NCBI GenBank assembly: GCA_946800325.1
Contig: OX326958.1
Span: 22,270,414-22,334,413 of the forward strand
Direction: 5' to 3'
From: Luzula sylvatica
Lineage: Eukaryota; Streptophyta; Magnoliopsida; Poales; Juncaceae
Length of the DNA stretch: 64,000 nt
This document shows positions 52,551 to 63,958 of this stretch, piece by piece. How positions within the stretch are numbered: the stretch's first letter is position 1; the number at the start of each line of letters is the position of its first letter. The translations under genes and the position numbers were made by a program. A model generated the notes under the pieces. That model was not told the origin of the DNA. It made no database searches and was given only the letters and a program-made list of their open reading frames with translations.

Positions 52551-52789
52551 ATTATACTCTGTCACCAGATTGCAACAAAAACCAATAATTCTTAACTAAT
52601 TTATTTAATTAACATCCCAATTAATAAGATACATTGGATTAATAATTTTTAAATATTAATTATCATTTGTTAATCAGGATAGACGTTAATTAACATGTCA
52701 ATCAATCCACATGTGTTAATCCATAAATTAATTAACCGGATTAATTAGGAATTAGTGGTTTTTGTTGCAATATGATAGCACCATACATG
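52551..52789. mobile_element. Foldback MITE (~239 bp)
   Basis: Inverted arms of about 45 bp: ATTATACTCTGTCACCAGAT followed by GCAACAAAAACCAATAATTC at the left. The right end, read on the complement, gives ATGTATGGTGCTATCATAT then GCAACAAAAACCACTAATTC. AT-rich centre with TTAATTAACATG words. No coding capacity; target duplication unclear. Confidence 0.8.
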
Positions 52790-53830
52790 TCCTCTTGTAT
52801 ATATGTTGTTCGTCAAAAATCGAATGAGTACGCAATGCCTAAAAATCACATAATTTTACATAATTTTACTACTTGTTTCGTGACTATACTATAATTTGGT
52901 CTGTGATAACTGATAAATTTAAAAAAAAAAAAAAAAAAAATATGGACTGTTGAGATAAAAAAAAATATATAAAAATATAAAAATACTGGGTATACAAATG
53001 CATGATGTACAAATGATCATGTGTCTTTTCCCAATTACTTTATATTGATTTTATGAAGAATCATAATCTAGAGAGGTGATCATGGGACCCTAATATGTTT
53101 GATGCACATGTTAGTGTATAAAAACGCTAGTTAGGTCAAATTGCATAGAAACACTTCATATTTTGAAAGTGGTAAAAAAAACATGTGATCTTAAAATAAA
53201 ATAAAAAGGGACCAAAATATTTCATCCATAAAAAGATATATTATCTATGTTATAATCTCATCCCTTATTTGTAATGAGAACGAGTTAACAATATTTGTTG
53301 AAGAATGAGGACCTTTTTGCAATTTTTGATAATAAGAACTTTTTGCATGGTCATCTGATATTTTGAAAAGATCATATTTTTAATATTTAAAGTATGTGGG
53401 ATATTTTAAGGCCAAAAGTTAGTACCGACATAGCAGAACAAAGATCACAAGCACATACAAACAAAGAAATATACATACAAACTTTTATTATCCTATTTTT
53501 GCTAATAAATGGTAATTTAAAATGTATGGTGAGATTTATAATGTGATACTTTTCATTAATCAACAATTAAATCATTGTACTAGAAAAAGGGAAGGTAATA
53601 TGTTAACCCAAAAAGTGTTGTAAAACAAAAAATACTCAGAAACAGAATCCAGATTTTCATTTCCTGTTTCTCTCTTTTTCTTTTTCACAGCATGTTTGTT
53701 TGTTTCCCACTCCATTGACACCCAAAAAACAAAGTAAATGAAGAAAACAACAAGAAGAGAAGAGGCATCACAGTAAAGATGCCCAACAATACTCCAAAAA
53801 AGAACGAAAAATACAATCTCTCTCAGAATA
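52790..53830. other. Intergenic and SOFL 3' flank
   Basis: AT-rich DNA with an A19-20 homopolymer near 52,921-52,940. The last 250 bp next to the SOFL stop codon probably contain its 3' UTR. An open frame at 53,572-53,850 on the minus strand overlaps the SOFL last exon in another frame and is not considered real. Confidence 0.45.
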
Positions 53831-53915
53831 TCACCACATCTTTTTACCACCTTCTTTGCTTACCTGTATAAATATATAGTACAATGTCAATAACATAGTA
53901 AAGTTATGATCTTTC

Positions 53916-53969
<54 letters not shown>

Positions 53970-54653
53970 CTTACAGGTCTTTGAGGTACTGGTTTAATGA
54001 GAGGAGATTGAAAATAGCATAAATGGTTTTGATATACTTCGCTCTCCTGAAATAACATAATTTAAAGAGATGTTAAGTATGATTTAATTAATGGCTATTT
54101 TGAAAAATTAAGATATATTATATTCAAAGAAATGCATGTACGTTGAAATGGTTTGTAGAGACAGCACAAGAGAAATCCCTCATAGTCTCCATGGCTGGAT
54201 TCATAGCTCCACTATAACTCTGTTTCAGAAAAAAAGAGTTTAAGTAACAACCCAAAATAATAAAATAGAATGAGTTATTCGAACCTTGGTATAATCAAAA
54301 TGAGAGCTAGCAGTATCGTCGAGATAAGAAGGAGAAATCTTTTTCTTGTACTTCTTCGTTTCGGCCATTTTCTTCTTCATCTTCTTCGCGTAATTTAGAT
54401 TATCATGCATTGTTGTCTGTTGTTGGTAGTATTCGTCTTCGTGGAGAAGCGGTGACGGGCCGGAAGAAGCGTCGGAGACCATCGATAAATCCTCTTCTTC
54501 CTCTTCGTCGTCTCGTTGTATCGTTCGATCGAAAGAGTTTGGATTTTTGCAATGGAACGAGTTTGAATAGGATGATTGGTCTAGATACATGGTCCAGCCT
54601 GATTGGCACCCACTACTACATTCTGAACTCAAATCCTCCATTCCTAGCATCAT
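53831..54653 (-). CDS. SOFL (SOB FIVE-LIKE) family protein, four exons
   Basis: Exons on the minus strand are 54,653-54,285, 54,219-54,142, 54,046-53,975 and 53,863-53,831; the introns follow GT-AG and all joins are phase 0. The product is 183 aa. The N-terminal block SSGCQSGWTMYLDQSS (residues about 13-28) and the block DLSMVSDASSGPSPLL (about 55-70) are the two conserved SOFL motifs. A lysine-rich segment (KKMKKKMAETKKYKKK) between them and exon 2 looks like a nuclear localisation signal. SOFL proteins in Arabidopsis affect cytokinin levels and responses; their biochemical activity is unknown. Exons 2-4 add SYSGAMNPAMETMRDFSCAV, ESEVYQNHLCYFQSPL and VSKEGGKKMW. The first donor, AAG|GTTCGA, is non-typical, and intron 3 contains a long CT tract just after GTAAGT. 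Start chosen at the first of three nearby Met codons; Met5 is an alternative. Confidence 0.9.
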
Positions 54654-54679
54654 TCTTGCTTTGGTTTCAAGATATTCGC

Positions 54680-54687
54680 AGTATGTT

Positions 54688-54723
<36 letters not shown>

Positions 54724-54727
54724 GGGG
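54680..54727 (-). promoter_or_regulatory. CA/CT microsatellite in the SOFL 5' leader
   Basis: On the minus strand a (CT)n stretch followed by (CA)n lies 25-75 bp before the start codon. CT-rich leaders just upstream of start codons are common in plant genes; effect on expression is unknown. Confidence 0.6.
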
Positions 54728-54919
54728 GATGAGAAGAGAGCGAGGGGTTTGAGAGGGGAGTAGGAATGAATAAAAACGGAGAGAATCGGAGCCAAATCCC
54801 AGAGTTGGGTCTTGTCGTTTAGTAACCCATGCCAAGAAGCTCTCTTTGCTAGACATGGTTTACCAGATAAATGCTCTTAAGTCTTAGGTATAGATATAGA
54901 TATATCATATGATTGCTTG

Positions 54920-54927
54920 TATTTATA
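54920..54927 (-). promoter_or_regulatory. Candidate TATA box for SOFL
   Basis: TATAAATA on the minus strand, 267 bp before the ATG, would give a leader of roughly 235 nt. A TATATCTATATC stretch at about 54,890-54,905 is an alternative. Confidence 0.35.
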
Positions 54928-54929
54928 AA

Positions 54930-55880
54930 TAAAATTCATTTCATAAAAAGAATTATATCACTTTATGTAATGAATAGTTAGTAATATTAATAAAAAGAAT
55001 TATATGTGATGTTTGAAGTTCTTTTAGTATACTAGCTTATCTTTATATGCTAAAAATCGTTAAATATAAAATCAATCTAGTTATATTATTTATATAGGAT
55101 TAGAAAAGTTTGTAAATACAATAAAAAGAATTATATGTGATGCTTGAAGTTTTTTTAGTATACGAGTTTGTATGATGTTCTGTATTTTGGAATACAAAGA
55201 ATGTATAAATGTTCAGAAAAATCAATTTGATTTTGATATATATATTTTGTGTATATTAGCTGCCTATTAAAATCTTCATACTATAATTTAAATTATGTTA
55301 TATCGTTTAAACGTTAATTAAATGAAACTAAAATGTAAAAAATTTACAATCTTCAAAACATTACCATGCATTAGTTAAATATAATAATATTATATACCAT
55401 ATCAGCAATGTATTTTTCAATAATTACTTATCAAAACAAAATATTTTATCAGAACAACCAAACATTTGAATACACAAACACAACTAAATATTTTACAAAT
55501 ATATAAAAGAATAAATGTCATCATTAAATATATGAGTTGTAATATAAACATAAACAAAAATCTCTGAAACAACAATATATTATTTTATATAAAATTTACA
55601 TTCGCTACAAACTCCGCTAACTCTTTCATATATCATTAATACTCAAATAAATACACAAACAATCTCATCCAAATAATTTAGCCATTTTATATTTAATATT
55701 AAATTATAATGTATTTTTTTGTCATTTGTCAAAGTATCCATCATCACTAGTTTGGTGCAAGAATTAAATGAGTAGAACAGGTGAAAGGAGTGAAAGGAGA
55801 AGCTCCCAATCAGCTCGCTTTGGTTTCCTCGGGTGCAGGCGACATTAAGACTGCCAGTTGTCCATTCGCCTCTTTGTTGG
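54930..55880. repeat. AT-rich DNA with a diverged 128-bp duplication
   Basis: AATAAAAAGAATTATATGTG plus the following GATG(T/C)TTGAAGTT and TTTTAGTATAC words occur at about 54,989 and again at about 55,118, a diverged direct repeat. The remainder is AT-rich without recognisable genes. A balanced-composition patch at 55,780-55,880 carries no protein signature. Confidence 0.5.
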
Positions 55881-55884
55881 TGAC

Positions 55885-55960
55885 TCACTCACTCACTCAC
55901 CATTAGAGAGAGAGAGAGAGTGAAGTTTGTGTGTGTGTGTGTGTGTTAGAGAGAGAATGA
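55885..55960. repeat. Compound microsatellite (CACT)n-(AG)n-(GT)n
   Basis: CACTCACTCACTCACC, then an AG run and a GT run, follow each other within about 75 bp. ORFs across it on both strands are simple-repeat artefacts. Confidence 0.9.
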
Positions 55961-56454
55961 GAGAAACGGTTTCACATGTAATACAGCGAGGATTTGTACC
56001 TCCCAATCCCTCTTGCTTTGCTTGCCTCTTCATTATTTTCTTTCCCCCCTGTTTCAAATCCCGTGATGCATTGTGCCTCATGCACCTCCCAAAATACTTT
56101 AGTTGGTAATGGTTATGTTAAGGAGGATGGGATAACGAGGGCTTTGGATTAAGAAAAGTGAGTGGTCAACTTAGAGTCACATCATGAGTGGTGTGATTAT
56201 TATGATTATTATTAATTGATAAACAAAAGCATGTTCTTATGTTTCCACAAATGGTTAAACGTGACTTGTGTGATCAACTATATATTCGATTTAACACTTT
56301 TATTTTTTTTGTCGGCTAGCTTCCTTTTACATTACTTGTGAGTAAACCTTAATTTTGTTATTTATATATTCTGCTAATTAGTTATCTTGGTAGATTCTTA
56401 AGAGAAACTTTCGTGACTTCTCCGAACATTTTGAATTTTTTTTAAAGGAACTAT
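55961..56454. other. Intergenic, no gene seen
   Basis: Mixed-composition DNA without an ORF or motif I can support. Confidence 0.5.
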
Positions 56455-57161
56455 TAGGGAATTGGACAAGATTCTCCAACCCGTACAATTCAAACCAACC
56501 CGACTCGTTTTTTTGCGGGTTTCACAATTGTGAGGTTGGAACTATTAGGATTGAGATTTAAAAAAACCCATATTAACCCGACTCAGCCCATGCAACTCCA
56601 AAGTTTCAATTAATTGATTTAATTTTTATCATATATATGATATGTTATTTTACCTCAACTATATTACCATACTTTATTTTTATTTTCTTATAGTATTATG
56701 TGGTATCGTGTTTTTTTTTTATTTTATATGAATATTATGTTTGTCAAGTAATCTATTTTCTTAAATTAAACTACAAAGTTTATTAACTTAAAACATACAT
56801 AACATCTTTTCGAGTATTCGTCTTTTGTTATTTTTGTTGTGTTTAAGAGTATGGTTTTTACTTTATTCTATTTAATAGTAAAGTTTGATTTCTTTATAAT
56901 ATCACTATATGGTTTTTGTCATGAAATATGCAATTTGTTTGAACTCTGAAATTTTGTATATAATGCGTGTTTTATATTTATTGTCGGATGGATGACATAA
57001 ATATAATGAGATGCTAATTATGCATATTTAATTGTGAATTGTGTGCTTGTTAGAATATTTCAATGGTTTAATTAAAAATATAATTATCGTTGCATATTTT
57101 TTTGTTAACATACGAACATATATCACTATAGTATTTACTTAGGAAAAAAAATCCGGCTAGC

Positions 57162-57366
57162 CAAGGACGGAACTAGGGGGGGGGGGGGGGGGGGGGGGGG
57201 GCTAGTGGGGGCTTAAGCCCCCCCATGAAATTACACCCAAATGTATATATAGAGAAATTATATATGTTATTATAATTTATAGGTTAAAAATTGTATTGAA
57301 TTACTCGTTCTCGGCCCCCTCAATCATTCCGGCCCCCCCTATTATTCCATCCTGGTTCCGTCCCTG
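57162..57366. mobile_element. hAT MITE, CARGGACGG family, copy 2 (205 bp)
   Basis: Perfect 8-bp duplication CGGCTAGC (57,154-57,161 and 57,367-57,374). Ends and interior match copy 1 at 37,517-37,706 closely (TTAAGCCCCCCCATGAAATT; GAATTACTCGTTCTCGG). It differs mainly by a 26-G homopolymer at 57,176-57,201 where copy 1 has six Gs. Confidence 0.93.
57176..57201. repeat. Poly-G run of 26
   Basis: Uninterrupted guanine homopolymer inside MITE copy 2. Copy 1 has GGGGGG at the same place, so the run expanded after the copies diverged, or was mis-called. Confidence 0.88.
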
Positions 57367-57543
57367 CGGCTAGCACGTCCAAACCGCCCAATCCGGCCAA
57401 GATGAGTTTCAAAATTTGCATACGTATCATGAGTTGGGTTGGGTTGAGTTGGAAAAATCAAAATGCGTTCTAATTGGGTTGAGTTATAGTTTCGAGAGAA
57501 AACCGCCCAAGCAAGCCGGCTTACGTATACCCCTAGGAAATAT

Positions 57544-59015
57544 TTTTGAAATCCTTTTACTTTTTATAATTTCCAGGTTTTTATTATTTTTAATATGAAT
57601 TAATGCCCTCATACATAAATTATGCATTGATTGTTATTCATGACAAGATACTCGCGCTAAGCTGCGAGCTTTTAAAAAAATATTTATAACATATTATAAA
57701 AAATAATTATGCAAATATATATATTTAAGTGGAAGATATCTTAAAATGAATCTATATATTGATATGAATCTGAAAATGAAGCAAAATTTTGAATTTATTT
57801 ATATGTGAATTGGAAAAATTAAAATTAAAGGAGTTACATTCTTTTATTAGAGATGAAGAAGTATTGATTTTTCTAAATATCTAAAAAGAAAATATTTATT
57901 GTTTGGAAGAGAGAGGTCATGTATGCACATTAACATATGCTAGCAAGAAGATTTATTACTTGACAAAATTGTATAAATTATGTGGGTCAAAACAAAAAAA
58001 AATCAAAAAAAACTTTTCATGTTTCGTGTCATACTGATATTGCATCAAACATGAATCGTCCGATTTTAATCGTACGGTTTGAATTTTGAAAAAACAAATA
58101 TGACATGAATTAAGAAAATGATTTAAATTTTTTTGTAAAATAATGATACAAAAAAACTACATAGATTATAACCTTCAAAAAACCTAGAAAAAATCATTGA
58201 ATGAGATCAAAACACATCAAAACATCTAATGGCCGTTCGTATTAAGACATGCAAAATATCACAAAATTATATCCATTACTTGTCCGTTAAAATAACCAAT
58301 ATAAAATTAATGTATATGATGGTATCACATTATAAAATTTAATGATTAATAATCATGATGATGTGACTTCATAATAAGACTTAGAGATGGACTCAAAATA
58401 AGAATGTGGGTAAATCACGTAAATAAATATTAAATATATATTAAGTATATGCTTGACCCGATGAATTAAATAGCGACACCATAACAAAAAATATATCGAA
58501 AACACATTCACGCAATCTATTAATTAACGGCACTATAAAATTGTTATGGAGCGCAATAGTAAAAATCACTTGAAACTCGCACCCAAACCGCTTCGAACGC
58601 TGCATTGTAACATAAAACATTGGTTTGAATGATGTTTACATTCGATATAATTCATTATGTTAATTTTTCGAACATATAATAAGCAGAATGAATCAATATA
58701 ATTAACACAATATTATATAAATATATTATTCATTATTATATTAGTAATATATTAATTATGTACTAGTTAGTTATTATCTATTTTTAAGAATAACGTGCCC
58801 ATCATTCCAATAATTTGTTTAAAGCATTTTTCAAATAAAAAAAAAATCAAGATGAGATTTATTGAAACTAAAAATGGACAACATAAGAGTATTTTGATAA
58901 GAATAATATTAAAACTGGACTTTTATAATTAGTTTACTATAAAAATCTAATCCTAAGGTTTCTAGTGAACACTTACAAATGTTATGATTTTTTATGAATT
59001 TTTCAGTCATATTAT
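57544..59015. other. AT-rich intergenic DNA, no gene seen
   Basis: About 1.5 kb with no recognisable ORF, RNA gene or repeat structure beyond general AT-richness. Confidence 0.55.
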
Positions 59016-60044
59016 TCTTATATATAAAGTTAGAAAAATTCGGGCTCATACATGAGGCCATGTCATCACTTTATATTTTGGTCTTTTTTTGATTTATTTA
59101 CATTTTTGTCCTTTTTTCTTATTTTATATTTTGGTCCTTTTTTTATTTATTTACATTTTGGTCATTTTTTACATTTTGATCATTTTTTCCTATTTTATAT
59201 TTTGATCTTTTTTTACATTTTGATTTTTTTTATATTTTGGTCCTTTATTTACATTTTGGTCATTTTTTATTTACATTTGGTCCTTTTTTACATTTTGTTC
59301 CTTTTTTCTTATTTTATATTTTGGTCTTTCTTTTGGTTTATTTACATTTTGGTCCTTTTTTACATTTTGATCATTTTTTTCTATTTTTATATTTTGGTCA
59401 TATTTTACATTTTGATCTTTTTTTTTATATTTTGGTCATTTTTTACATTTTGATAATTTTTTCTTATTTTCCAATTTTTTTTTTAATTTCCTCATTGGGC
59501 AGGGTTATGTATGCAATTTCGTAAGTTCAATTTTTTTTTTGTAATTTTTCTTGTTACCCAATTTTTTTCCTTTTTACATTTTGGTCCTTTTTTTGCTTTT
59601 CAATTTTTTTTTGTATTTGCTCATTTTGCACGGGTATATATGAAATTTTGTAACCTCAAATTTATGCGATTTTTTTTTGTCATTTGCCCGTTGTATCCAT
59701 ATGACACATTGTGATCCTTTAATGAACCGTAACTATAATGCATATATTGACATCAAATATATTTGAGAATATGTCCTGATTATATTAATCGATTTTAAAA
59801 GCACCTGAACAAATGCAATTTATACAAATAATATCAGAAAATAATATCCGTGATAGATTAATTTCATGAATTTTATACATCTATTGACATCATAATATTT
59901 GTAAATATGTCATGATTAGATTAATTTAGTTCAAACTCACGCGCGTTAATTCGCACACGAGTTAATTCTATTTAAATAATTATATAAAAAACATGTAAAA
60001 AAATAGATATGTTGTCCCGCGCAATTGCGCGGGGATAAAGCTAG
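59016..60044 (+). mobile_element. Non-autonomous Helitron (~1.03 kb)
   Basis: The 3' end is classic: an 18-bp perfect palindrome CCCGCGCAATTGCGCGGG (60,016-60,033), then GATAAAG and terminal CTAG followed by T. The proposed 5' end TCTTATATATAAAGTTAG starts with TC as Helitrons do, although the base before it is T and not the expected A, so that border is less certain. The interior is a low-complexity repeat of TTTACATTTTGGTCATTTTT-like units (59,085-59,470). There is no Rep/helicase gene. Confidence 0.75.
59085..59470. repeat. TTTTACATTTTGGTC minisatellite inside the Helitron
   Basis: Units such as ACATTTTGGTCATTTTTT and TATTTTGATCTTTTTT repeat with variable spacing of roughly 18-35 bp. They produce overlapping Phe/Tyr/Leu-rich ORFs that are not genes. 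Confidence 0.85.
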
Positions 60045-60067
60045 TTGTATATATTATTATGAGAAAT

Positions 60068-60282
60068 ACCAAAATGTCCAAGTGAATATTTGAGGTATAT
60101 TCAAGACTTTTTAACCATTGAATATATATATCAAGATTAGTATTTTGTAATAGATAATACATTCCTATCTCATGAAAATTTACATGAGAAATAAATTCAT
60201 AGCAAAATACTAATATTGATGCAACTCCAATGACTAAAAATGTTGAGTATTACATCTCAAATACTCAATTAAACATTTTAAC
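60068..60282. mobile_element. Foldback MITE (~215 bp)
   Basis: Left arm AAAATGTCCAAGTGAATATT matches the complement of the right arm, AAAATGTTTAATTGAGTATT. Arms extend about 75 bp and share AAGATTAGTATTTTG / CAAAATACTAATATTG at the inner end. AT-rich centre, non-coding. Confidence 0.8.
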
Positions 60283-60762
60283 ATCACTCATTTATTTTAC
60301 GTAAAAGTTTTGGACATAGACAAAAATACCTTTTGTATTTCCCAAAATAATCATCCCATTTTGCTAATAACAAATCTAACAATCTCGATCTTTAAAAAGT
60401 AAAAACTTAGTATATTTCTCGACCTTTGAATGGTGGGTTAATTACAATCAAATTTGGGTCAAATTTATATAAATTCAATAATTTGGGTTAAAATCGAAAA
60501 TTATTGATAAATATTTATTAAATTGATTTATTTGAGTTATATTGATTAATTGGATTAATTATGTTAATTATACTATAATTTGTTTAATTTTGTTATTATT
60601 TGATTAATAAAAGTATGTCGAACGATATATCTGAAGAATTCATGGAGATAGTAAGCAATTCTCTTAAGTATTTCTACTATTAATCAAGAAACCGATGCGA
60701 TATAAAAAAATATTCGAAATTTAACTGATCCGATAATTATCGATTTTTAATATGGGGAATTC
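60283..60762. other. AT-rich spacer, no gene seen
   Basis: About 480 bp between two MITEs with no supported feature. Confidence 0.5.
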
Positions 60763-60986
60763 TATCATACACCCTTTTACAAGGGTATTTTGGGTATTTT
60801 AGCAATTAATTATATTTGTAAAAGGGTGTATCATAAAAATTATTTTTTATGGACATTTTAGTTTAAATGAACAACAAAAAATTCTAATTTAGTCAAACAT
60901 TAATTGTTAAATATATTTGAGATCTTACCTTAAATATTCATAAATGGATAATTACTCCAAATACCCTTGAAAATGGGTGTATGATA
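60763..60986. mobile_element. Small MITE with TATCATACACCC ends (~224 bp)
   Basis: Left end TATCATACACCCTTTTACAA, and the complement of the right end is TATCATACACCCATTTTCAA; both continue into GGGTATTT. A third, inverted partial copy (TTGTAAAAGGGTGTATCATA, about 60,819-60,838) lies inside. Target duplication unclear. Confidence 0.75.
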
Positions 60987-62765
60987 AGGAAAATGGCGTA
61001 AGATAGAAGCCCCCTTTTAATATAATTATTTGCAGATGTTGGACAATATCACGCCGGAACAAAACAACGACAACACGCCTGATTATTACGATAAGGTGAC
61101 AATTATAGTGTGCCACAATTAAAAATTGGACATACGACAAGCAATAATCGTTTCCAATCATATAATCACCCCTCATCATTGCCACGAACGATGTTTTGGC
61201 ATGTGACGAGAATTAAGCCACCAATTCATATGCGAAAAATAAATTATAACTCTAAGCATAAAAAAGCAATGGACATACAAAAAGATAAATTAGCACAAAA
61301 ACATGTATATTGAAAATATAAAGTTATACGAACCCATGTATCTTGTAAACTATACTTTATTTGTTTAATGATTAAAACCCACATTTCAAATTTTCAATAT
61401 CTCGCCATGAAAATCATACACAATCAATACAAATAGTAACATTATTCAGGCTCGTAATTGGTAATTAATCAATGGCACATGGTGTCACGAACTATAACCT
61501 TTAGCACATAACTCTTGGCTTTAAAAGAGAAGAAATTAAGAAGATGATGAAGTGTGTAATGGAATGCGTTGTTACATGTCCCTACAAATTAAGGGGGCCG
61601 AGATCGTACCTATACGAGACAAAAGAGTACCGGTACCGCTCCCATATTGCGACATTTGATTCAGACATGTGCTCGTGCACATGCTCCCATTTTTCTCATG
61701 GGGCCTCTAATCTCGTTTACCCTTCACAAATCAACCCTTTGTGTTGTTGTTTGGTAAGATATATATATATTGCTCACAAATATTTCAAAATATACTTTTG
61801 CAGAATTTATTAGAACCCACATGATCACAATTCATTCTATCTTCCAGCTAGCTTGATAGAATTATACGTACGAACATAACACAGAGTGTGTGTGTGTATT
61901 TAGTATTTACTCCGATTTATTGGAGAAAAAAGAACATATATACATCATACTAGTCAAGCCCATTCTTTGTTGTTCATGATCCCATAACAAAATTTCGGGA
62001 CCATATATACGTAATTAATGATCTCTTTTTGGTCTCAAATCGCACACATCGATTCATCTTAATAATTCACATTTGAAAATTAGGGCTCAATTATGAAAAT
62101 TCGATGTTGATGGATGGGCGTGTCGCATTGCGGTTGCGGGCCTGCGGCCATTGTTCGAAGCGAAATCCTAATAATAAGGCGAGGAATGAGGATATATAGT
62201 TGGTGAACTGGGGCAGGTCGAGCCATGTGCACCTATGAGAGAAAGGATCTCAAATTTAACCATTAATGGGCAAAAGAATGAGAAGGGCTAGCTCTAAAAA
62301 TTCAAACCCTAAATGTGAGTGCAGTGTATTGATCATATCGTAACTGTTATTTCCTATCTCTGAATGCAATATGCACATGATAGAGTCCTTGTTGTCACAT
62401 TCTTGCCCAAAATTGGAAAAGTTATTACTAACCACATATGTGAGATCTACTCTAAAAACTCTAGTGAAGTAATGAGGGCATATTCACATAGTAAAAAGTT
62501 TGTTGAATAAGCATGTGATTCATGACTCATGTTTCATGAAAATCCACCTTTCATGGATTGCATGTGTGCGGATCGGTACCACCGTACCAGCCGGTTATGC
62601 TATACAATACGTTTGAAATTATTGCTTTTTTGTTGTATAAGACTTTATGAATATTTTGAAAATATAATACAAGAAAAAGTTTCAGGACACATTAATGAAC
62701 AATAAACTAGTTGACCCTGGTGTTGTGTAATAAGTTTACGAGGATTTACGAATTAATCTGTCGTC
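60987..62765. other. Intergenic, no supported gene
   Basis: Mostly AT-rich with scattered balanced patches. An 89-aa ORF (61,544-61,813, Cys-rich MMKCVMECVVTC start) has no recognised family, signal peptide or splice context, so it is not called. A short GT run is at about 61,886-61,898. Confidence 0.45.
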
Positions 62766-62870
62766 CAGAATCCATCGAGTATAACCTATGTCGCCTCTGC
62801 CCCCCTTTCCCAGAATCCATCGAGTATAACTTATGTCGCCTCTGTCCCCCTTTCCCAGAATCGATACTCG
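62766..62870. repeat. 45-bp tandem duplication
   Basis: CAGAATCCATCGAGTATAAC starts at 62,766 and 62,811, with a shorter third match (CAGAATCGATACTCG) at 62,856. The unit is 45 bp, so a forward frame shows a repeated PESIEYNLCRLCPPF peptide. Nothing else supports a coding role. Confidence 0.9.
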
Positions 62871-62949
62871 CTCCAGCCGAAGCCTCCACTCGATCCTCCT
62901 TCAATCGTGGCCATGTACCTTAACCCGAGACTAATCCTCCCTCCCACGT

Positions 62950-63671
62950 TGGGATGCAATGGGGGCAGGTCGAGGACGGGACAAGTCCTCTCATACTCGC
63001 CCCGTTTTTAGTGGAGATTCTGCGTCCCGGACCCCGATTAATTCATGAATTTTTTTCCTGCCTCATCCCCACCCCGTGGGGATTCCCATGTCCCACCAGA
63101 TTAATATAAAAAGAATTTAGAATTTGTATTATTTAATACTTAAAAATAATAAGAACTCAAAACCAAAATAACATACAACTTATAATTAAATGAAACATAA
63201 AAATTACAGCCCATTATCATTTTTCTAAACCATTCAAAATATCATGAAAATCTCATTTAGATGCTTAGGGTAATATTGATTCTCCTACAAAGAGTCACAC
63301 ATTTAGAAACTGATAAATTAGAAATTTGAGATAGTATGGAAGTAAGAAATTATAATGTAAATGTTTAAAATAACAAGTTATAATTCATAATTTTTGAAAG
63401 GAGCAAGTTAGAATTTATAATTTTTTAAAATAACTTATGATTTAGAAATATCACGAGTATAATTATGATTTTATATTCGGAGCTCCGTGGAACATGTGGC
63501 AGGAATAACCCGTAGGGTGAGGCTACCTATTCCCGTACCAATCCGATCCTCGCATTCGGAGAAAACTCCTTGCCCCATTCTCACCCCATGGGACAAGTAA
63601 TCGAAAATTTCCGTCCCATTCGGGCCGGGTCCCCATGGAGATGGGGATTCCCCACCTCATTGACATCCCTA
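62950..63671. mobile_element. hAT-like non-autonomous element (~0.72 kb)
   Basis: The left end TGGGATGCAATGGGGGCAGG and the complement of the right end TAGGGATGTCAATGAGGTGG match the TAGGGATGGCAATGGGG type of plant hAT terminus. Subterminal zones are GC-rich (GGACGGGACAAG; CCCCGTGGGGATTCCC) and the core AT-rich. Flanking TCCCACGT and TTCCACGG agree at six of eight positions. No transposase. Confidence 0.7.
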
Positions 63672-63958
63672 ATTCCACGGGCCTCTCTCTGTGGTAAGTG
63701 TCCTTAATCTCTCCTCTTGCCAAGCGCACTGCATCGCTGGTGGCCAAGTGGATATCATGTTTATCCTCATATTTATTTCTCAAAACCTATATTCATTTTG
63801 AGCTGATCTGAAATTAACAAAACTGTTAAACTTAACATAAAATTTATAAAATGACTTTTTACCCCTTAAAATATTTGTGAACCCACTAACCCATCTAGAC
63901 AACCAATGATCAACCCAATGAGCTCATGCTTCTTCTTCACATGCAATGGTGTTACATC
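63672..63958. other. Spacer, nothing recognised
   Basis: About 290 bp of AT-rich DNA between two hAT-type elements. Confidence 0.5.

Larger units (their letters stand above)
56455..57535. mobile_element. hAT-like non-autonomous element (~1.08 kb) with a nested MITE
   Basis: Starts TAGGGAATTGGACAAG and ends with the complement of TAGGGGTATACGTAAG. It is flanked by the 8-mers GGAACTAT (56,447-56,454) and GGAAATAT (57,536-57,543), identical at seven of eight positions. Both end zones contain AACCC/GGGTT words (CAACCC, GGTTGGGTTGAG), a common subterminal style of plant hAT elements. The AT-rich core has no transposase. A second element at 57,162-57,366 is inserted near its right end. Confidence 0.7.

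Noticed and set aside
53572..53850. 92-aa minus-strand ORF next to the SOFL gene
   Set aside because: Overlaps the last SOFL exon in another frame and has no domain; most of it is probably SOFL 3' UTR.
59052..59714. Phe/Tyr-rich ORFs that look like a membrane protein
   Set aside because: They follow from the TTTTACATTTTGGTC minisatellite in the Helitron, with overlapping frames equally open.
61544..61813. 89-aa Cys-containing ORF
   Set aside because: No recognised cysteine spacing, signal peptide or homologous family; likely chance.
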